Positions 53,946-63,529 of a DNA stretch of 64,000 nucleotides are shown in pieces. The position numbers and the translations under genes are program-made. Positions within the stretch are counted from its first letter, which is position 1. The number at the start of each line of letters is the position of its first letter. The DNA is from an uncultured Tropicimonas sp. (lineage in GTDB: Bacteria > Pseudomonadota > Alphaproteobacteria > Rhodobacterales > Rhodobacteraceae): assembly GCA_947495685.1 (NCBI GenBank), contig CANLZY010000003.1:157154-221153 (forward strand), read 5' to 3'. The notes under the pieces are model-generated. The model was not told the origin of the DNA. It worked only from the letters and a program-made list of their open reading frames with translations, and ran no database searches.

Positions 53946-54311
53946 TCACTCCAGCACGAGGACGGAAAGCTCGTCCCGTCCACGCAGCCGAACCAGCAGG
54001 TCCGTCAACCGTTGAGCCGAAGCGTCGGCGTCGAGGCTGACAAGAACCTGCCCGGCCTCGACCTGTGTGGCCAACTCATCCAGCTCGACGGAAACGCCGT
54101 TCAGGATCAGCCGCTCCTCCCCGAGTTGCACGAAGGCCCGTTCGGTCGGCTTTCCCTGCTCCGCCCCACCGGGCGCTGCCTGGCTCAGCTCGATCTCGCC
54201 AAATTTCGAAAAGGTCGAGGACAACATGAAGAACAGAAGGAGCAGAAAGATCACGTCGATCAACGGGGTCAGCGACACCGGTCGCCGGACAAAGGGCTTT
54301 GAATTACGCAT
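53946..54311 (-). CDS. exbD: ExbD-family protein (first copy)
   Basis: A 121-residue ExbD with the canonical helix start VSLTPLIDVIFLLLLFFML, where the Asp is the proton-translocating residue. Its start overlaps the exbB stop by 8 bases. Partner of the ExbB protein and of the second ExbD. Confidence 0.88.
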   Translation of the reverse strand: MRNSKPFVRRPVSLTPLIDVIFLLLLFFMLSSTFSKFGEIELSQAAPGGAEQGKPTERAFVQLGEERLILNGVSVELDELATQVEAGQVLVSLDADASAQRLTDLLVRLRGRDELSVLVLE

Positions 54312-54945
54312 GTGTGGATACAGCCGCAGAATGCCCCTGTTCCGGGACCATGACCGTTCGCAAGGCCTTGTCGGCGAAGACCCGCTCGCGCGCAGTGCGA
54401 CTTTCAAACCAGGCGAGGACCATCGAGGTTGGCATTGCAACCGCCAGCCCGGCCGCCGTGGTCAGCAGGGCGACCCAGATCCCGCCCGCCAGCAACGACG
54501 GGTCGACCGAAGATCCGGCCGCCTGCAGGGTCTGAAACGCTTCGATCATGCCAAGTACGGTGCCAAAGAGCCCGAGAAGCGGCGCGATCTGTGCAACAGT
54601 GTCGAGGAACCGGAAGCCACGCTCGAGCCCGGCAAGCGCCACCCCGGCTTCGGCGTCGAGCCGCTCGTCGAGACCGGGCTGGCCCTGTGCGTTCATTGCT
54701 GACCTTACAAGCGGCGCAAGGTAGCTGTTGCTCTTGGCCAAACTCGCATGTGCCGACGGTCGGTCGCCCGCATCCCAGGCCGACAGTGCCTCCGAGAGCA
54801 TCCTGTGGCGACCGACGCCAGAGGCTGCAAACTGCCAGATCTTGTAGAACGTGACCCCGAGGGTCAGCACCGAGATCACCAACAGGATCGCGATCACCGG
54901 TCCGCCAAGGGCGATGACCTCACGCAGGGCGCCAAGGAAACTCAT
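54304..54945 (-). CDS. exbB: ExbB/TolQ/MotA proton-channel family protein
   Basis: A 213-residue inner-membrane protein with three helices: ALGGPVIAILLVISVLTLGV, then QIAPLLGLFGTVLGMIEAFQ and GGIWVALLTTAAGLAVAMPT, the last two carrying the conserved channel motifs. It forms the motor with ExbD. Overlaps the preceding gene by 4 bases (ATGA). Confidence 0.9.
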   Translation of the reverse strand: MSFLGALREVIALGGPVIAILLVISVLTLGVTFYKIWQFAASGVGRHRMLSEALSAWDAGDRPSAHASLAKSNSYLAPLVRSAMNAQGQPGLDERLDAEAGVALAGLERGFRFLDTVAQIAPLLGLFGTVLGMIEAFQTLQAAGSSVDPSLLAGGIWVALLTTAAGLAVAMPTSMVLAWFESRTARERVFADKALRTVMVPEQGHSAAVSTHA

Positions 54946-55391
54946 CCGAGCAGCTCCACCGCGATACGGCTGCCAAGGGAGAGCGCCTTGTCACAAACGT
55001 CACTGTCGGCCCCATCGACGACACAGGCGTTTGCGCCGTTGATCAGAGCCTGCCCGATGGTGTCGCAGGGCATGTCCGGCAGGTCGAACTGGCGCACGCG
55101 CGGTCGGTCTTCTGGCAAGTCGCGGAAATCGAAGAGCGACAGTTTGACCACCCCGCCAGACGGGTCGAAGATCACGGTCTCGAAGACGGCCTTGTCGATT
55201 GCCTCCCCCGTCCCGTTCCGCGCCAGGAACGTCAAGCGGCATGCCCCGCCCACTTCCTGAATCGCGTTCAGCTCAAGGGTCAAGCTCCGAGGCGGGGCCT
55301 CGACTGATTGAGCCGACACCGCGCCCGGCAAGACACCGGCGAATAGCACTGCAAGAGCAAGGCGACGAAACGACATTGGCAGGTTCCCCAT
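54942..55391 (-). CDS. Exported protein of the TonB-ExbBD operon
   Basis: A 149-residue protein (144 if started at 55376) with a signal peptide (RLALAVLFAGVLPGAVSAQS, cut after SAQ). The mature part has four Cys (GGACRLTF, DMPCDTIG, GANACVVD, DSDVCDKA), likely two disulfides, and a beta-rich pattern. I do not recognise a characterised family. It is the first gene of the tonB-exbBDD operon, so it probably serves the same uptake function in the periplasm. Confidence 0.7.
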   Translation of the reverse strand: MGNLPMSFRRLALAVLFAGVLPGAVSAQSVEAPPRSLTLELNAIQEVGGACRLTFLARNGTGEAIDKAVFETVIFDPSGGVVKLSLFDFRDLPEDRPRVRQFDLPDMPCDTIGQALINGANACVVDGADSDVCDKALSLGSRIAVELLG

Positions 55392-55888
55392 TCCAGTTCT
55401 CCGGGCAGCGCGGGCCGAAGGGCACCGCTGATGCCCCATCCAGATCACGCTCGCCATATCGCAGACACCGGCCAATCGGAAGGTCCACCCACATCAAAGT
55501 GATGGCCGGCGGGTTCTCAGCTTTGGTCAAGGCTGGCAGTCAGACCAATGTCGGCTGCGCGAGACCGGACTCCTTCAAGCCGGTTCCACGGGTCTATTGC
55601 GGTCCCTTCTGGAAGTAGATGAGGATCGAAGTCGAGGAACAGGACGTTGAGGGTTGCGAGCCGCCCGGTCGAGCGGGGACCACGGTAGCGCTTCGATGAA
55701 CAGCAGCTTCCAGGGCCGTCCAGAAAGCTTGAACATCGCAAGTCGGCACGCGCCTTCCGCAGAAGCGGTTCGCCGACATTGTACGCGTTTTGTACGGAAG
55801 TTCGCACAGATCGCAGCGGTCTTGTACAAAGGACCCAATACATGGACCCGATCAGTACATTGGAAAAACTTGATTTCTCTGGGAATTT
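55392..55888. other. Intergenic region, about 500 bases
   Basis: No gene is supported. The left end carries the promoter of the TonB operon (leftward). The right end, beyond the tRNA 3' end, is moderately AT-rich (55860-55888). Confidence 0.4.
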
Positions 55889-55964
<76 letters not shown>

Positions 55965-56096
55965 ACTGAGGCGTGGGCGGGGATATACAAGCTGCGGGAG
56001 CGAGTGCAAGCGGATTCTGGAGAGAAAATCCGGAAATTCGGGCACCTGCGTTTGGGCAGGGTAGACCTGACCGGACGGCTCGCGTAATTGCGGCCC

Positions 56097-56285
56097 ATGA
56101 GCGGGAAAAAGAAAACACCGAGCGAAGGAATGGGCCGGGACCAGAGGCTGAAGCAAGCGCTGAAGGATAACCTGCAGCGCCGCAAGGCTCAGGCCCGGGC
56201 ACGATCCGCCGATGAGCCTACCGAAACCGGCATACCGGACACGTTTGGGGCGGATGGGGCCGAGGAGACAGGACAAGATGGATAG
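56097..56285 (+). CDS. Small basic/acidic conserved protein upstream of murA
   Basis: A 62-residue hydrophilic protein. The N-terminal half is strongly basic ([20 protein letters not shown], then [12 protein letters not shown]) and the C-terminal half acidic. Its stop overlaps the murA start by 8 bases, indicating translational coupling. Proteins of this shape precede murA in other Rhodobacterales, from memory. No known function. Confidence 0.65.
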   Translation: MSGKKKTPSEGMGRDQRLKQALKDNLQRRKAQARARSADEPTETGIPDTFGADGAEETGQDG

Positions 56286-57549
56286 AATTGTTGTACGAGG
56301 CGGCGGGCCGCTGAACGGGTCGATCACGGTCTCTGGCGCCAAGAACGCGTGTCTGACCTTGATGCCGGCCACGCTGTTGAGCGAAGAGCCGCTGACGCTG
56401 ACCAATGCGCCGCGTTTGTCGGACATCCGCACCATGACGACACTGCTGGAATCGCTCGGGGCCGAGATCTCGACCATGCAGGACGGCAAGGTGCTGGCCA
56501 TGTCGAGCCATGATGCGGACAACCCGGTCGCCGACTATGACATCGTTCGCAAGATGCGGGCATCGAACCTTGTGCTGGGGCCGCTTCTGGCGCGTCATGG
56601 TCACGCGGTCGTGTCGCTGCCCGGAGGATGCGCCATCGGTGCCCGTCCGATGGACCTGCACATTTCCGCGCTGGAGGCGATGGGAGCCAAGATCGAGTTG
56701 AAGGATGGCTATCTGCACGCCAAGGCAACCGGCGGGCTGAAGGGCGCGCAGATCCATCTGGAGTTCGCCTCGGTTGGAGCCACCGAAAACACGGTCATGG
56801 CAGCGACACTCGCCAAGGGAACAACAGTGCTGAGCAATGCAGCACGGGAACCCGAGATTGTCGACCTGGTGGAGTGCCTGCGCAGGATGGGGGCCCAGAT
56901 TGACGGAGAAGGCAGCGGCACGATCACCATCCAGGGCGTTGACCGGTTGCATGGGGCGACCCATCCCGTTGTCGCGGACAGGATCGAAACCGGAACCTAT
57001 ATGCTCGCCCCGGCCATCGCCGGTGGCACGATCGAACTGATTGGGGGCCGGATGGGCCTGCTGGGGGCCTTTTGCGAAAAACTCGACGCCTGCGGCCTGG
57101 AGGTCGTCGAGACTCCGAAAGGGCTGCGCGTGTCGCGTCGCAACGGGCGGGTCGATGCCGTCAATGTCGTAACGGAGGTCTTTCCGGGCTTCCCGACCGA
57201 TCTGCAGGCACAGATGATGGCCGTAATGTGCACGGCCAACGGCGTCAGCGTGCTGGAAGAACGGATCTTCGAGAACCGGTTCATGCATGCACCGGAACTG
57301 ATTCGCATGGGGGCCCAGATCGACGTGCAGGGTGGAACCGCGACCGTGACCGGGGTGGACCGCTTGAAGGGCGCGCAGGTCATGGCGACCGATCTGCGGG
57401 CCAGTGTGTCGCTGATCCTTGCGGCGTTGGCCGCCGAAGGTGAAACGGTCGTGAACCGGGTCTACCACCTGGATCGCGGGTATGAGCGGGTCGAAGACAA
57501 ATTGAGCGCGTGTGGCGCCGACATCGAACGGGTGAGCGATCATGACTGA
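56278..57549 (+). CDS. murA: UDP-N-acetylglucosamine 1-carboxyvinyltransferase
   Basis: A 423-residue EPSP-synthase-fold enzyme that commits UDP-GlcNAc to peptidoglycan by adding enolpyruvate from PEP. Catalytic Cys118 lies in [11 protein letters not shown]; substrate contacts include [13 protein letters not shown] near the start and [15 protein letters not shown] and [13 protein letters not shown] later. Length matches MurA. The Cys predicts fosfomycin sensitivity at the enzyme level. It overlaps the next gene by 8 bases. Confidence 0.96.
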   Translation: MDRIVVRGGGPLNGSITVSGAKNACLTLMPATLLSEEPLTLTNAPRLSDIRTMTTLLESLGAEISTMQDGKVLAMSSHDADNPVADYDIVRKMRASNLVLGPLLARHGHAVVSLPGGCAIGARPMDLHISALEAMGAKIELKDGYLHAKATGGLKGAQIHLEFASVGATENTVMAATLAKGTTVLSNAAREPEIVDLVECLRRMGAQIDGEGSGTITIQGVDRLHGATHPVVADRIETGTYMLAPAIAGGTIELIGGRMGLLGAFCEKLDACGLEVVETPKGLRVSRRNGRVDAVNVVTEVFPGFPTDLQAQMMAVMCTANGVSVLEERIFENRFMHAPELIRMGAQIDVQGGTATVTGVDRLKGAQVMATDLRASVSLILAALAAEGETVVNRVYHLDRGYERVEDKLSACGADIERVSDHD

Positions 57550-58018
57550 TGCTAGTTTTGAAGATGGCGCCGAGAAGTCGGTCCTTGTAGCCGCCACGGA
57601 TGGTGACGACCTTCAGGTCATCGCCGCCATGACCCAGGACGCGGTGTTCCCGATCACCGAAATGAAATGGGACACGCGGAACCGGCGCTTTGCGTTGCTG
57701 CTGAACAGATTTCGCTGGGAGGACAAGCCCGAGGCCGATCGGCGTGGGCGACCCTACGAACGGGTTCAGAGCGTCCTGGTGATCGACGACGTGATCCGCG
57801 TGGCCTCGCAGGGCATAGATCGCAACGACCCGGACACGGTCCTGTCGTTGTTGACGCTGTCGTTTGCCGCCGGCGAGGATGGCACCGGTCGTTTGGAACT
57901 GATGCTGGCCGGCGACGGTGCAATCGCGCTGGATGTCGAATGCCTGAACGTGACCCTGAAAGACGTCACCCGTCCCTATGTCGCTCCGTCCGGCCATGCG
58001 CCTGAGCACGGCGACTGA
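57542..58018 (+). CDS. DUF2948 family protein
   Basis: A 158-residue protein of the DUF2948 family, conserved in alphaproteobacteria directly after murA ([40 protein letters not shown]). Cytoplasmic, no signal or membrane segment. Function not known; the stable murA-hisD setting suggests co-expression only. Confidence 0.85.
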   Translation: MTDASFEDGAEKSVLVAATDGDDLQVIAAMTQDAVFPITEMKWDTRNRRFALLLNRFRWEDKPEADRRGRPYERVQSVLVIDDVIRVASQGIDRNDPDTVLSLLTLSFAAGEDGTGRLELMLAGDGAIALDVECLNVTLKDVTRPYVAPSGHAPEHGD

Positions 58019-58085
58019 ACACCGCGCCTGCCCGGCTTGAGGCGGGCGCAGGGGAGAGCTATCAGGGCCCCGACAAGGAGAGCCG

Positions 58086-59396
58086 ATGCCCCAGTACCTG
58101 ACGACGACAGATCCGGAGTTCGAAGCCCGTTTTGCGGCCTTCCTGACGACCAAGCGCGAGGATTCGCCTGACGTTGACGCCACCGTGGCGACCATCATCG
58201 ACGATGTCCGCACGCGTGGCGATGCCGCCGTGATCGCGTTTACCGAGAAATTCGACAGGTTGACGCTGACACCGGACACGCTGGCCTTTACCGAGGCCGA
58301 GATCGATGCGTATTGCGCGAGCGTTCCGGACGCCGAGCGTACGGCGCTCGAACTCGCCGCCGCACGCATCCGTGCCTACCATGAGCGTCAGGTCCCGGCG
58401 GATGCACGCTGGACCGACGACACCGGCGCCATGCTGGGCTGGCGCTGGACCGCAGTGTCGGCGGCCGGGCTGTATGTTCCAGGCGGGTTGGCGTCTTATC
58501 CATCCTCTGTGTTGATGAACGCAATCCCGGCCAAGGTCGCGGGTGTAGAACGGCTTGTGGTGACCGTGCCGACGCCCGATGGTGTCGTGAACCCTCTGGT
58601 TCTGCTGGCCGCCCGTATCTCGGGTGTGGACGCCGTCTACCGGGTCGGTGGCGCGCAGGCGATTGCCGCGCTGGCCTATGGCACGGAAACCATAGCCCCG
58701 GTGGATAAGATCACCGGCCCGGGCAACGCCTTTGTCGCCGCGGCCAAGCGCCGGGTCTTTGGCAAGGTCGGGATCGACATGATCGCCGGTCCGTCCGAAA
58801 TCCTGGTGATTGCCGATGCCGACAACGATCCGGACTGGATTGCGGTCGACCTGCTCAGCCAGGCAGAACACGACGAAAGCGCACAGGCGATCCTTGTGAC
58901 GCCCGACGCCGCCTTTGGCCGCGCCGTGGCAGACGCCGTCGAGGCCCGCCTGCAGACGTTGGAGCGTCGCGCCATCGCCGGGCCAAGCTGGCGTGACTTT
59001 GGTGCTATCATCACAGTGCGGGACCTCGACGAGGCCGTCGCGCTGTCGGACCGGGTTGCCCCCGAACACCTTGAACTGTGTGTGCGCGATGCGGATACGC
59101 TGTCGGAACAGATCCGCCACGCGGGTGCGATCTTTATCGGCGCCTGGACGCCCGAAGCCATCGGCGACTATGTCGGCGGCCCAAACCACGTGTTGCCCAC
59201 GGCGCGCTCCGCACGGTTCTCAAGCGGCTTGTCGGTCATGGATTTCGTCAAGCGCACGACCCTGGCCCGGATGAGCCCCGGCGCGTTACGCGCCATCGGC
59301 CCGGCGGCGGAATGCCTCGCAAACTCCGAAAGCCTTGAAGCACACGGATTGTCGGTGCGCGCCCGGCTCGACCGACTGAACGAGGCGCCCGAATGA
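58086..59396 (+). CDS. hisD: Histidinol dehydrogenase
   Basis: A 436-residue zinc enzyme that performs the last two oxidations of histidine synthesis. Zinc and catalytic residues are visible: LLSQAEHDESAQ (Gln, His), RVAPEHLEL (Glu-His), GDYVGGPNHVLPT (Asp) and LEAHGLSVRAR (late His). It lies in the usual Rhodobacterales order murA-DUF2948-hisD-UPF0262. It overlaps the next gene by 4 bases. The paralogue at 39073 is catabolic. Confidence 0.95.
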   Translation: MPQYLTTTDPEFEARFAAFLTTKREDSPDVDATVATIIDDVRTRGDAAVIAFTEKFDRLTLTPDTLAFTEAEIDAYCASVPDAERTALELAAARIRAYHERQVPADARWTDDTGAMLGWRWTAVSAAGLYVPGGLASYPSSVLMNAIPAKVAGVERLVVTVPTPDGVVNPLVLLAARISGVDAVYRVGGAQAIAALAYGTETIAPVDKITGPGNAFVAAAKRRVFGKVGIDMIAGPSEILVIADADNDPDWIAVDLLSQAEHDESAQAILVTPDAAFGRAVADAVEARLQTLERRAIAGPSWRDFGAIITVRDLDEAVALSDRVAPEHLELCVRDADTLSEQIRHAGAIFIGAWTPEAIGDYVGGPNHVLPTARSARFSSGLSVMDFVKRTTLARMSPGALRAIGPAAECLANSESLEAHGLSVRARLDRLNEAPE

Positions 59397-59884
59397 CCGA
59401 AGCCACGTCTCGTATCTGTCACATCGAGATCGACGACACCCAGCTGGCCGCCGCCACGGCAGAGATCGAGCAAGAGCGACGGGTGGCCGTGTTCGACCTG
59501 CTGGAAGACAATTCCTTCACCCTGCCTCCACGCGGAGACCAGCCGGTGCTGGATGGCCCCTACCGTCTGAGCCTCGCGATTCGGGATCGTCGCCTGGTGT
59601 TCGATGTCACCACCGAAGACAAACAGAAGGCGGGCGAGTTTCACCTGTCGCTCGGGCCGTTCCGGCAGGTGGTGAAGGACTACTTCCAGATCTGCGAAAG
59701 CTATTTTTCCGCCGTGAAGACCATGCCGCCAAGCCAGATCGAGGCGATCGACATGGCCCGGCGCGGCATTCACAACGAGGGCGCCCGCGTCCTGCAGGAA
59801 CGGCTGGAGGGCAAGGCGATCGTGGATATCGACACCGCTCGACGCCTGTTCACGCTGATCTGCGTCTTGCATTTCGGGGGCTGA
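59393..59884 (+). CDS. UPF0262 family protein
   Basis: A 163-residue protein of the UPF0262 family (ICHIEIDDTQLAAATAEIEQ; RRGIHNEGARVLQERLEGKA), conserved after hisD in alphaproteobacteria. Soluble, function unknown. Start overlaps the hisD stop. Confidence 0.88.
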   Translation: MTEATSRICHIEIDDTQLAAATAEIEQERRVAVFDLLEDNSFTLPPRGDQPVLDGPYRLSLAIRDRRLVFDVTTEDKQKAGEFHLSLGPFRQVVKDYFQICESYFSAVKTMPPSQIEAIDMARRGIHNEGARVLQERLEGKAIVDIDTARRLFTLICVLHFGG

Positions 59885-59885
59885 C

Positions 59886-60356
59886 ATGACGACGCCCGAA
59901 TTCCCGGCCTCGGTCCTGTTCACCTGCGATCACAACGCTGTCCGCTCGCCCATGGCCGAAGGGATCGCGAAGCTCTACTACCAGCATCACTTCTATATCC
60001 AGTCGGCGGGAGTGAAGAACGACCTGGAGATCGACGGCTTCTGTATTGCTGTCTGCTCCGAGCTGAATGTCGAACTGTCGCGCCATCGGGCCCGCAGTTT
60101 TGACGAGATGCAGGATTGGGGTGACGACCTTGGCGGGTTCGACCTGATCGTGGCCCTGTCCCCGGCCAGCCAGCGCAAGGCTCTGGAACTCACCCGGTAC
60201 TACCATCTGGAGGTCGAATACTGGCCTATCATGGACCCGACCGGTTTGGGCGAAACGCGCGACGCAAAACTTTCCCGCTATCGTCAATCGCGCGATCAGA
60301 TCATCGAGCGGATGGTGCAACGCTTTGGCCCGCCCCTGCCCCCAAAGGAGCCATAG
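59886..60356 (+). CDS. Low-molecular-weight phosphatase family protein
   Basis: A 156-residue protein of the LMW protein-tyrosine-phosphatase / arsenate reductase fold. The P-loop is CDHNAVRSPMAEG (C-X5-R), and a late acidic segment (PIMDPTGLGETR) supplies the general-acid Asp. Located one base after UPF0262. Arginine phosphatase, tyrosine phosphatase or arsenate reductase activity cannot be separated by sequence alone. Confidence 0.82.
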   Translation: MTTPEFPASVLFTCDHNAVRSPMAEGIAKLYYQHHFYIQSAGVKNDLEIDGFCIAVCSELNVELSRHRARSFDEMQDWGDDLGGFDLIVALSPASQRKALELTRYYHLEVEYWPIMDPTGLGETRDAKLSRYRQSRDQIIERMVQRFGPPLPPKEP

Positions 60357-60588
60357 GCTTGTAGGCGTGTAGGCCAAATGGTTCGGTCACAGACGAAGCG
60401 GATCGCCCTGCAAACGCGGTTCCACACCAACCCTGAGCCGTTACCTTGCGGCGAGACGGCCGAAGAACGCCCATATGGGGCCACAACGCGCCTCTTTGCT
60501 GCGAATCGGCCTTGATTTGCAGTGCCTTTAGGCGCATTTAACCGGCACCTTCCGAAAGGGAGGAACTGAAATCATTATCGGAGTGACC

Positions 60589-60807
60589 ATGGCCAAGGAA
60601 GAAATGCTCGAATTCCCCGGCATCGTGAAGGAACTCCTGCCCAATGCGACATTCCGGGTCGAGCTTGAAAACGGCCATGAGATCATCGCACATACGGCAG
60701 GCAAGATGCGCAAGAACCGCATCCGTGTTCTGGCAGGAGACCGGGTTCAGGTGGAAATGACCCCGTACGACCTTACCAAGGGTCGTATCAACTATCGCTT
60801 CAAGTAA
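60589..60807 (+). CDS. infA: Translation initiation factor IF-1
   Basis: A 72-residue S1/OB-fold protein ([36 protein letters not shown]), the exact expected length. It binds the ribosomal A site during initiation. The ATG at 60589 is chosen to match the family start MAKEE. A 230-base gap upstream suggests its own promoter. Confidence 0.97.
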   Translation: MAKEEMLEFPGIVKELLPNATFRVELENGHEIIAHTAGKMRKNRIRVLAGDRVQVEMTPYDLTKGRINYRFK

Positions 60808-60817
60808 GGTCCGCGCG

Positions 60818-61396
60818 ATGCGCCTGATCCTCGGCTCGGGCAGCCCGCGCCGCCGTGAACTGCTTGCCCAGATCGGCGTTGAAGCGGACGACATCCGCCC
60901 CCCCGAAATCGACGAGACTCCGGGAAAGGGCGAACTTCCGCGTCCGTATTGTCAGCGAATGGCGCGGGAAAAGGCAAAGGCCGTCGAGGCAAACCCCGAC
61001 GACATCGTGCTGTCCGCCGACACCACGGTTGCGCTTGGTCGGCGTATCTATGGAAAGCCTGCCGATGCCGGCGAGGCTGCAGCTTTCCTGCATGCGCTGT
61101 CCGGACGGCGCCATCGCGTGATCACCGCAGTTGCCGTTCGCCTGGGCGATCATGTTTGGGAGCGCGACACCACCAGCGTCGTGCGTATGAAGATGCTGAG
61201 CGATCTGGAAGTCAATTCCTATCTGGCCAGTGACGAATGGCGCGGCAAGGCCGGAGGATACTCCATCCAGGGCTTGGCCAGCGCGTTCATTCCGTGGATT
61301 CAGGGATCGTATCCCGGGATTGTCGGCTTGCCGCTGGCCGAAACTGCCGGCCTCTTGATGGCCGCAGGCTATCCTCTGTATCGGAGCGCAGAATGA
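60818..61396 (+). CDS. maf: Maf-type nucleoside triphosphate pyrophosphatase
   Basis: A 192-residue Maf protein ([59 protein letters not shown]). It hydrolyses non-standard or pyrimidine nucleoside triphosphates (dTTP/UTP type). It overlaps the RNase E/G gene start by 4 bases. Confidence 0.93.
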   Translation: MRLILGSGSPRRRELLAQIGVEADDIRPPEIDETPGKGELPRPYCQRMAREKAKAVEANPDDIVLSADTTVALGRRIYGKPADAGEAAAFLHALSGRRHRVITAVAVRLGDHVWERDTTSVVRMKMLSDLEVNSYLASDEWRGKAGGYSIQGLASAFIPWIQGSYPGIVGLPLAETAGLLMAAGYPLYRSAE

Positions 61397-62436
61397 AGGG
61401 TACCAGTGTTTTCCTTGATCAGATCGCCGGCCGCCGAGCGGCAGCCCGCGTAATTGACGGACAACTGGACGACATCCTGATCGATCCGCCTGCCGACGGC
61501 CCCGCGCCGGTTGGCACGATATACCGTGCCGCCGTCGAACGCCCGATCAAGGGACAAGGCGGCGTGTTCGTCCGCCTGCCCGATGGCAACGGTTTTCTGA
61601 GACAAGCCAGCGGGTTGGCCCAGGGTCAGAACGTCCTCGTGCAGGTGACCGGCTTTGCCGAGTCTGGCAAGGCCGTTCCCGTGACACTGAAACTCCTGTT
61701 CAAGTCCAAGTTCGTCATCGTTACGCCAGCCGCACCCGGGTTGAACATTTCACGCCGAATCCGGGACGAAGAGACCCGCGCCCGATTGAAGTTCCTTGCC
61801 GAGGACTTGATGGAGGGCTCGACGTTTGGCCTCATCCTGCGGTCAGATGCGGAACACGCGGACGAAGGCGAGATCTCCGAAGATATCGCCGAGATGCGGA
61901 CCTTGGCCGAGGCCATTGTCGAAAACATCGAGGGTGCGCCGGAAGCATTGCTGGAGGGCCCGGATGCGCATGCGTTGGCATGGCGGGACTGGGGGACCCC
62001 GGATGAAATCGTGACGGACCCAGGTTGTTTCGAAACCCGCGGGGTTCTCGACGATCTGGCCCATGCGATTGGCGTACACGAACCGCTGCCCGGCGGCGGC
62101 GGCCTGTTCGTAGAACCGACGCGAGCCCTTGTTGCCGTGGATGTCAACACCGGCAGTGACCAGTCCCCGGCAGCAACTCTGAAGGCAAATATCGAGGCGG
62201 CCCGTGCCCTGCCGCGCGCGCTCCGCCTGCGTGGTTTGGGCGGGCAGGTTACCGTAGATTTTGCACCACTCGCCAAGAAGGACCGCCACCAGCTGGATCA
62301 GATCCTGCGCACGGCCTTTCGCACGGACCCGGTGGAAACCTCCATGGTCGGCTGGACACCGTTGGGGCACTTCGAGGCTCAACGCAAGCGGGAGCGCCTG
62401 CCATTGGATGCCGCGGTCCGACAGGCCGTGTCGTGA
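61393..62436 (+). CDS. Ribonuclease E/G family protein (short form)
   Basis: A 347-residue RNase E/G-type protein with an S1-like N-terminal segment ([20 protein letters not shown]) and the catalytic region with the metal Asp ([11 protein letters not shown]). It is shorter than RNase G (about 490) and lacks the Zn-link and small domain, which is the common form next to maf in Rhodobacterales. Probable role in RNA processing. Start from the maf overlap. Confidence 0.88.
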   Translation: MKGTSVFLDQIAGRRAAARVIDGQLDDILIDPPADGPAPVGTIYRAAVERPIKGQGGVFVRLPDGNGFLRQASGLAQGQNVLVQVTGFAESGKAVPVTLKLLFKSKFVIVTPAAPGLNISRRIRDEETRARLKFLAEDLMEGSTFGLILRSDAEHADEGEISEDIAEMRTLAEAIVENIEGAPEALLEGPDAHALAWRDWGTPDEIVTDPGCFETRGVLDDLAHAIGVHEPLPGGGGLFVEPTRALVAVDVNTGSDQSPAATLKANIEAARALPRALRLRGLGGQVTVDFAPLAKKDRHQLDQILRTAFRTDPVETSMVGWTPLGHFEAQRKRERLPLDAAVRQAVS

Positions 62437-62615
62437 GCTGTCCAGTTTGCGGCAAAGGGACGGATCGGGCCTACCGCCCTTTCTGTTCGAACCGATGCGC
62501 CAACCTGGATTTGGGGCGATGGTTGAACGGTGGCTACACGATCCCGACCGACGAGACGCCAGAACCAGGAAGCGATCGCGAAGAGACGCCCCCGCCGTCC
62601 ACCGAGTTTCACTGA
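62433..62615 (+). CDS. yacG: YacG-type zinc protein (DNA gyrase inhibitor)
   Basis: A 60-residue protein starting at GTG and overlapping the RNase gene stop. It has a four-Cys zinc motif ([20 protein letters not shown]) followed by [10 protein letters not shown], typical of YacG, which binds GyrB and inhibits gyrase in E. coli. Confidence 0.92.
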   Translation: MSCPVCGKGTDRAYRPFCSNRCANLDLGRWLNGGYTIPTDETPEPGSDREETPPPSTEFH

Positions 62616-62693
62616 CCGTTTCATGCAACCCGCTCTGCGCACTCTGATTCGGGTGAGCCCTCAGCCTAAAAAGCTCCACGACTATTTGACGCC

Positions 62694-62822
62694 TTAGTGT
62701 ATCAGATTTTGCTGGCGCTCGAACTCCATGGGCGACCGCAATCGGATTTTCGAGTGCTTCCGCTTCGGGTTAAAGAATTTTTTAATCTCATGGAACACAT
62801 CTTGCATGACTTCCTCGCGGCT
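62694..62822 (-). pseudogene. C-terminal fragment of an IS3-family transposase
   Basis: The last 42 codons of an OrfB-type transposase remain (SREEVMQDVFHEIKKFFNP, then RSPMEFERQQNLIH and stop). The rest is missing at the junction with the next fragment near 62816-62822. Confidence 0.75.
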
Positions 62823-63529
62823 ACAGGCGGCTGCACCTGTTGCTTGGGCGAGAGGGCTGGCAGGTGAACTGGAAGAAACTCAATCAGAACGACCGTGAAG
62901 AGGGCCTGACCATGCGGAAGCGCGGCGGCCGCAAGCGCGCGACCGGAACCCGGGCGCCCACGGCGATCCCACAGGGGCCGAACCAGAGATGGTCCCTGGG
63001 CTTCGCGTCCGACAGCCTGTCGGACGGACGCCGCTTCCGCGTGCTCTGCGTGATCGACGACTTCAGCCGAGATTGCCTGGCCTGCGTGGTAGACACATAG
63101 CTTTCCGGTCAGCGGGTTGCGCGGGAACTCGACAACATCGCCCGGATGCGCGGCTTGCCTTGCATGGTGGTCAGCGACAATGGAACCGAACTGACGTCGA
63201 ACGCCATCCTGAAATGGCAGGAGGATCGGAAGGTCGAGTGGCACTACATCGCGCCGGGCAAGCCGGTGCAGAACGGCTTCGTGGAGAGCTTCAAAGGCCG
63301 TCTGCGGGACGAGTGCCTCAACGAGCACCTGTTCGCCAACCTGCGCCACGCCCGAGAGCTGATCGCCGTCTGGCGTGACGATTGCAATCACCATCGCCCC
63401 CACACGACCCTCGACGGGCTCACCCCGTGGGAGTCTCACCAGCGGTCAATAGAGGACCAAACCCCGGTAATCCCCCCGTTTTTAACGGGGTTTGGTCGTA
63501 GAATTTACCCGGCCAACTTCAGTTTTTGA
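62816..63529 (+). pseudogene. IS3-family transposase remnant with an in-frame amber stop
   Basis: Starts abruptly inside an OrfB transposase (RGYRRLHLLLGREGWQVNW) and continues through the integrase core: VIDDFSRD (Asp), [10 protein letters not shown] (Asp) and [15 protein letters not shown] (Glu). A TAG at 63098-63100 interrupts the frame at [15 protein letters not shown], where relatives have a serine. The N-terminal third is missing. The C-terminus beyond TPWESHQRS looks altered. Confidence 0.85.
63455..63497. repeat. 12-bp inverted repeat between convergent transposase genes
   Basis: GACCAAACCCCG (63455-63466) and CGGGGTTTGGTC (63486-63497) are perfect inverted copies around 19 bases that include CCCCCC and GTTTTTAA. 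It may be a bidirectional terminator or an insertion-sequence end. Confidence 0.6.

Noticed and set aside
63098..63100. Amber codon in the IS3 remnant as a recoded residue
   Set aside because: The gene is truncated and surrounded by other broken IS pieces; a simple nonsense mutation is enough.
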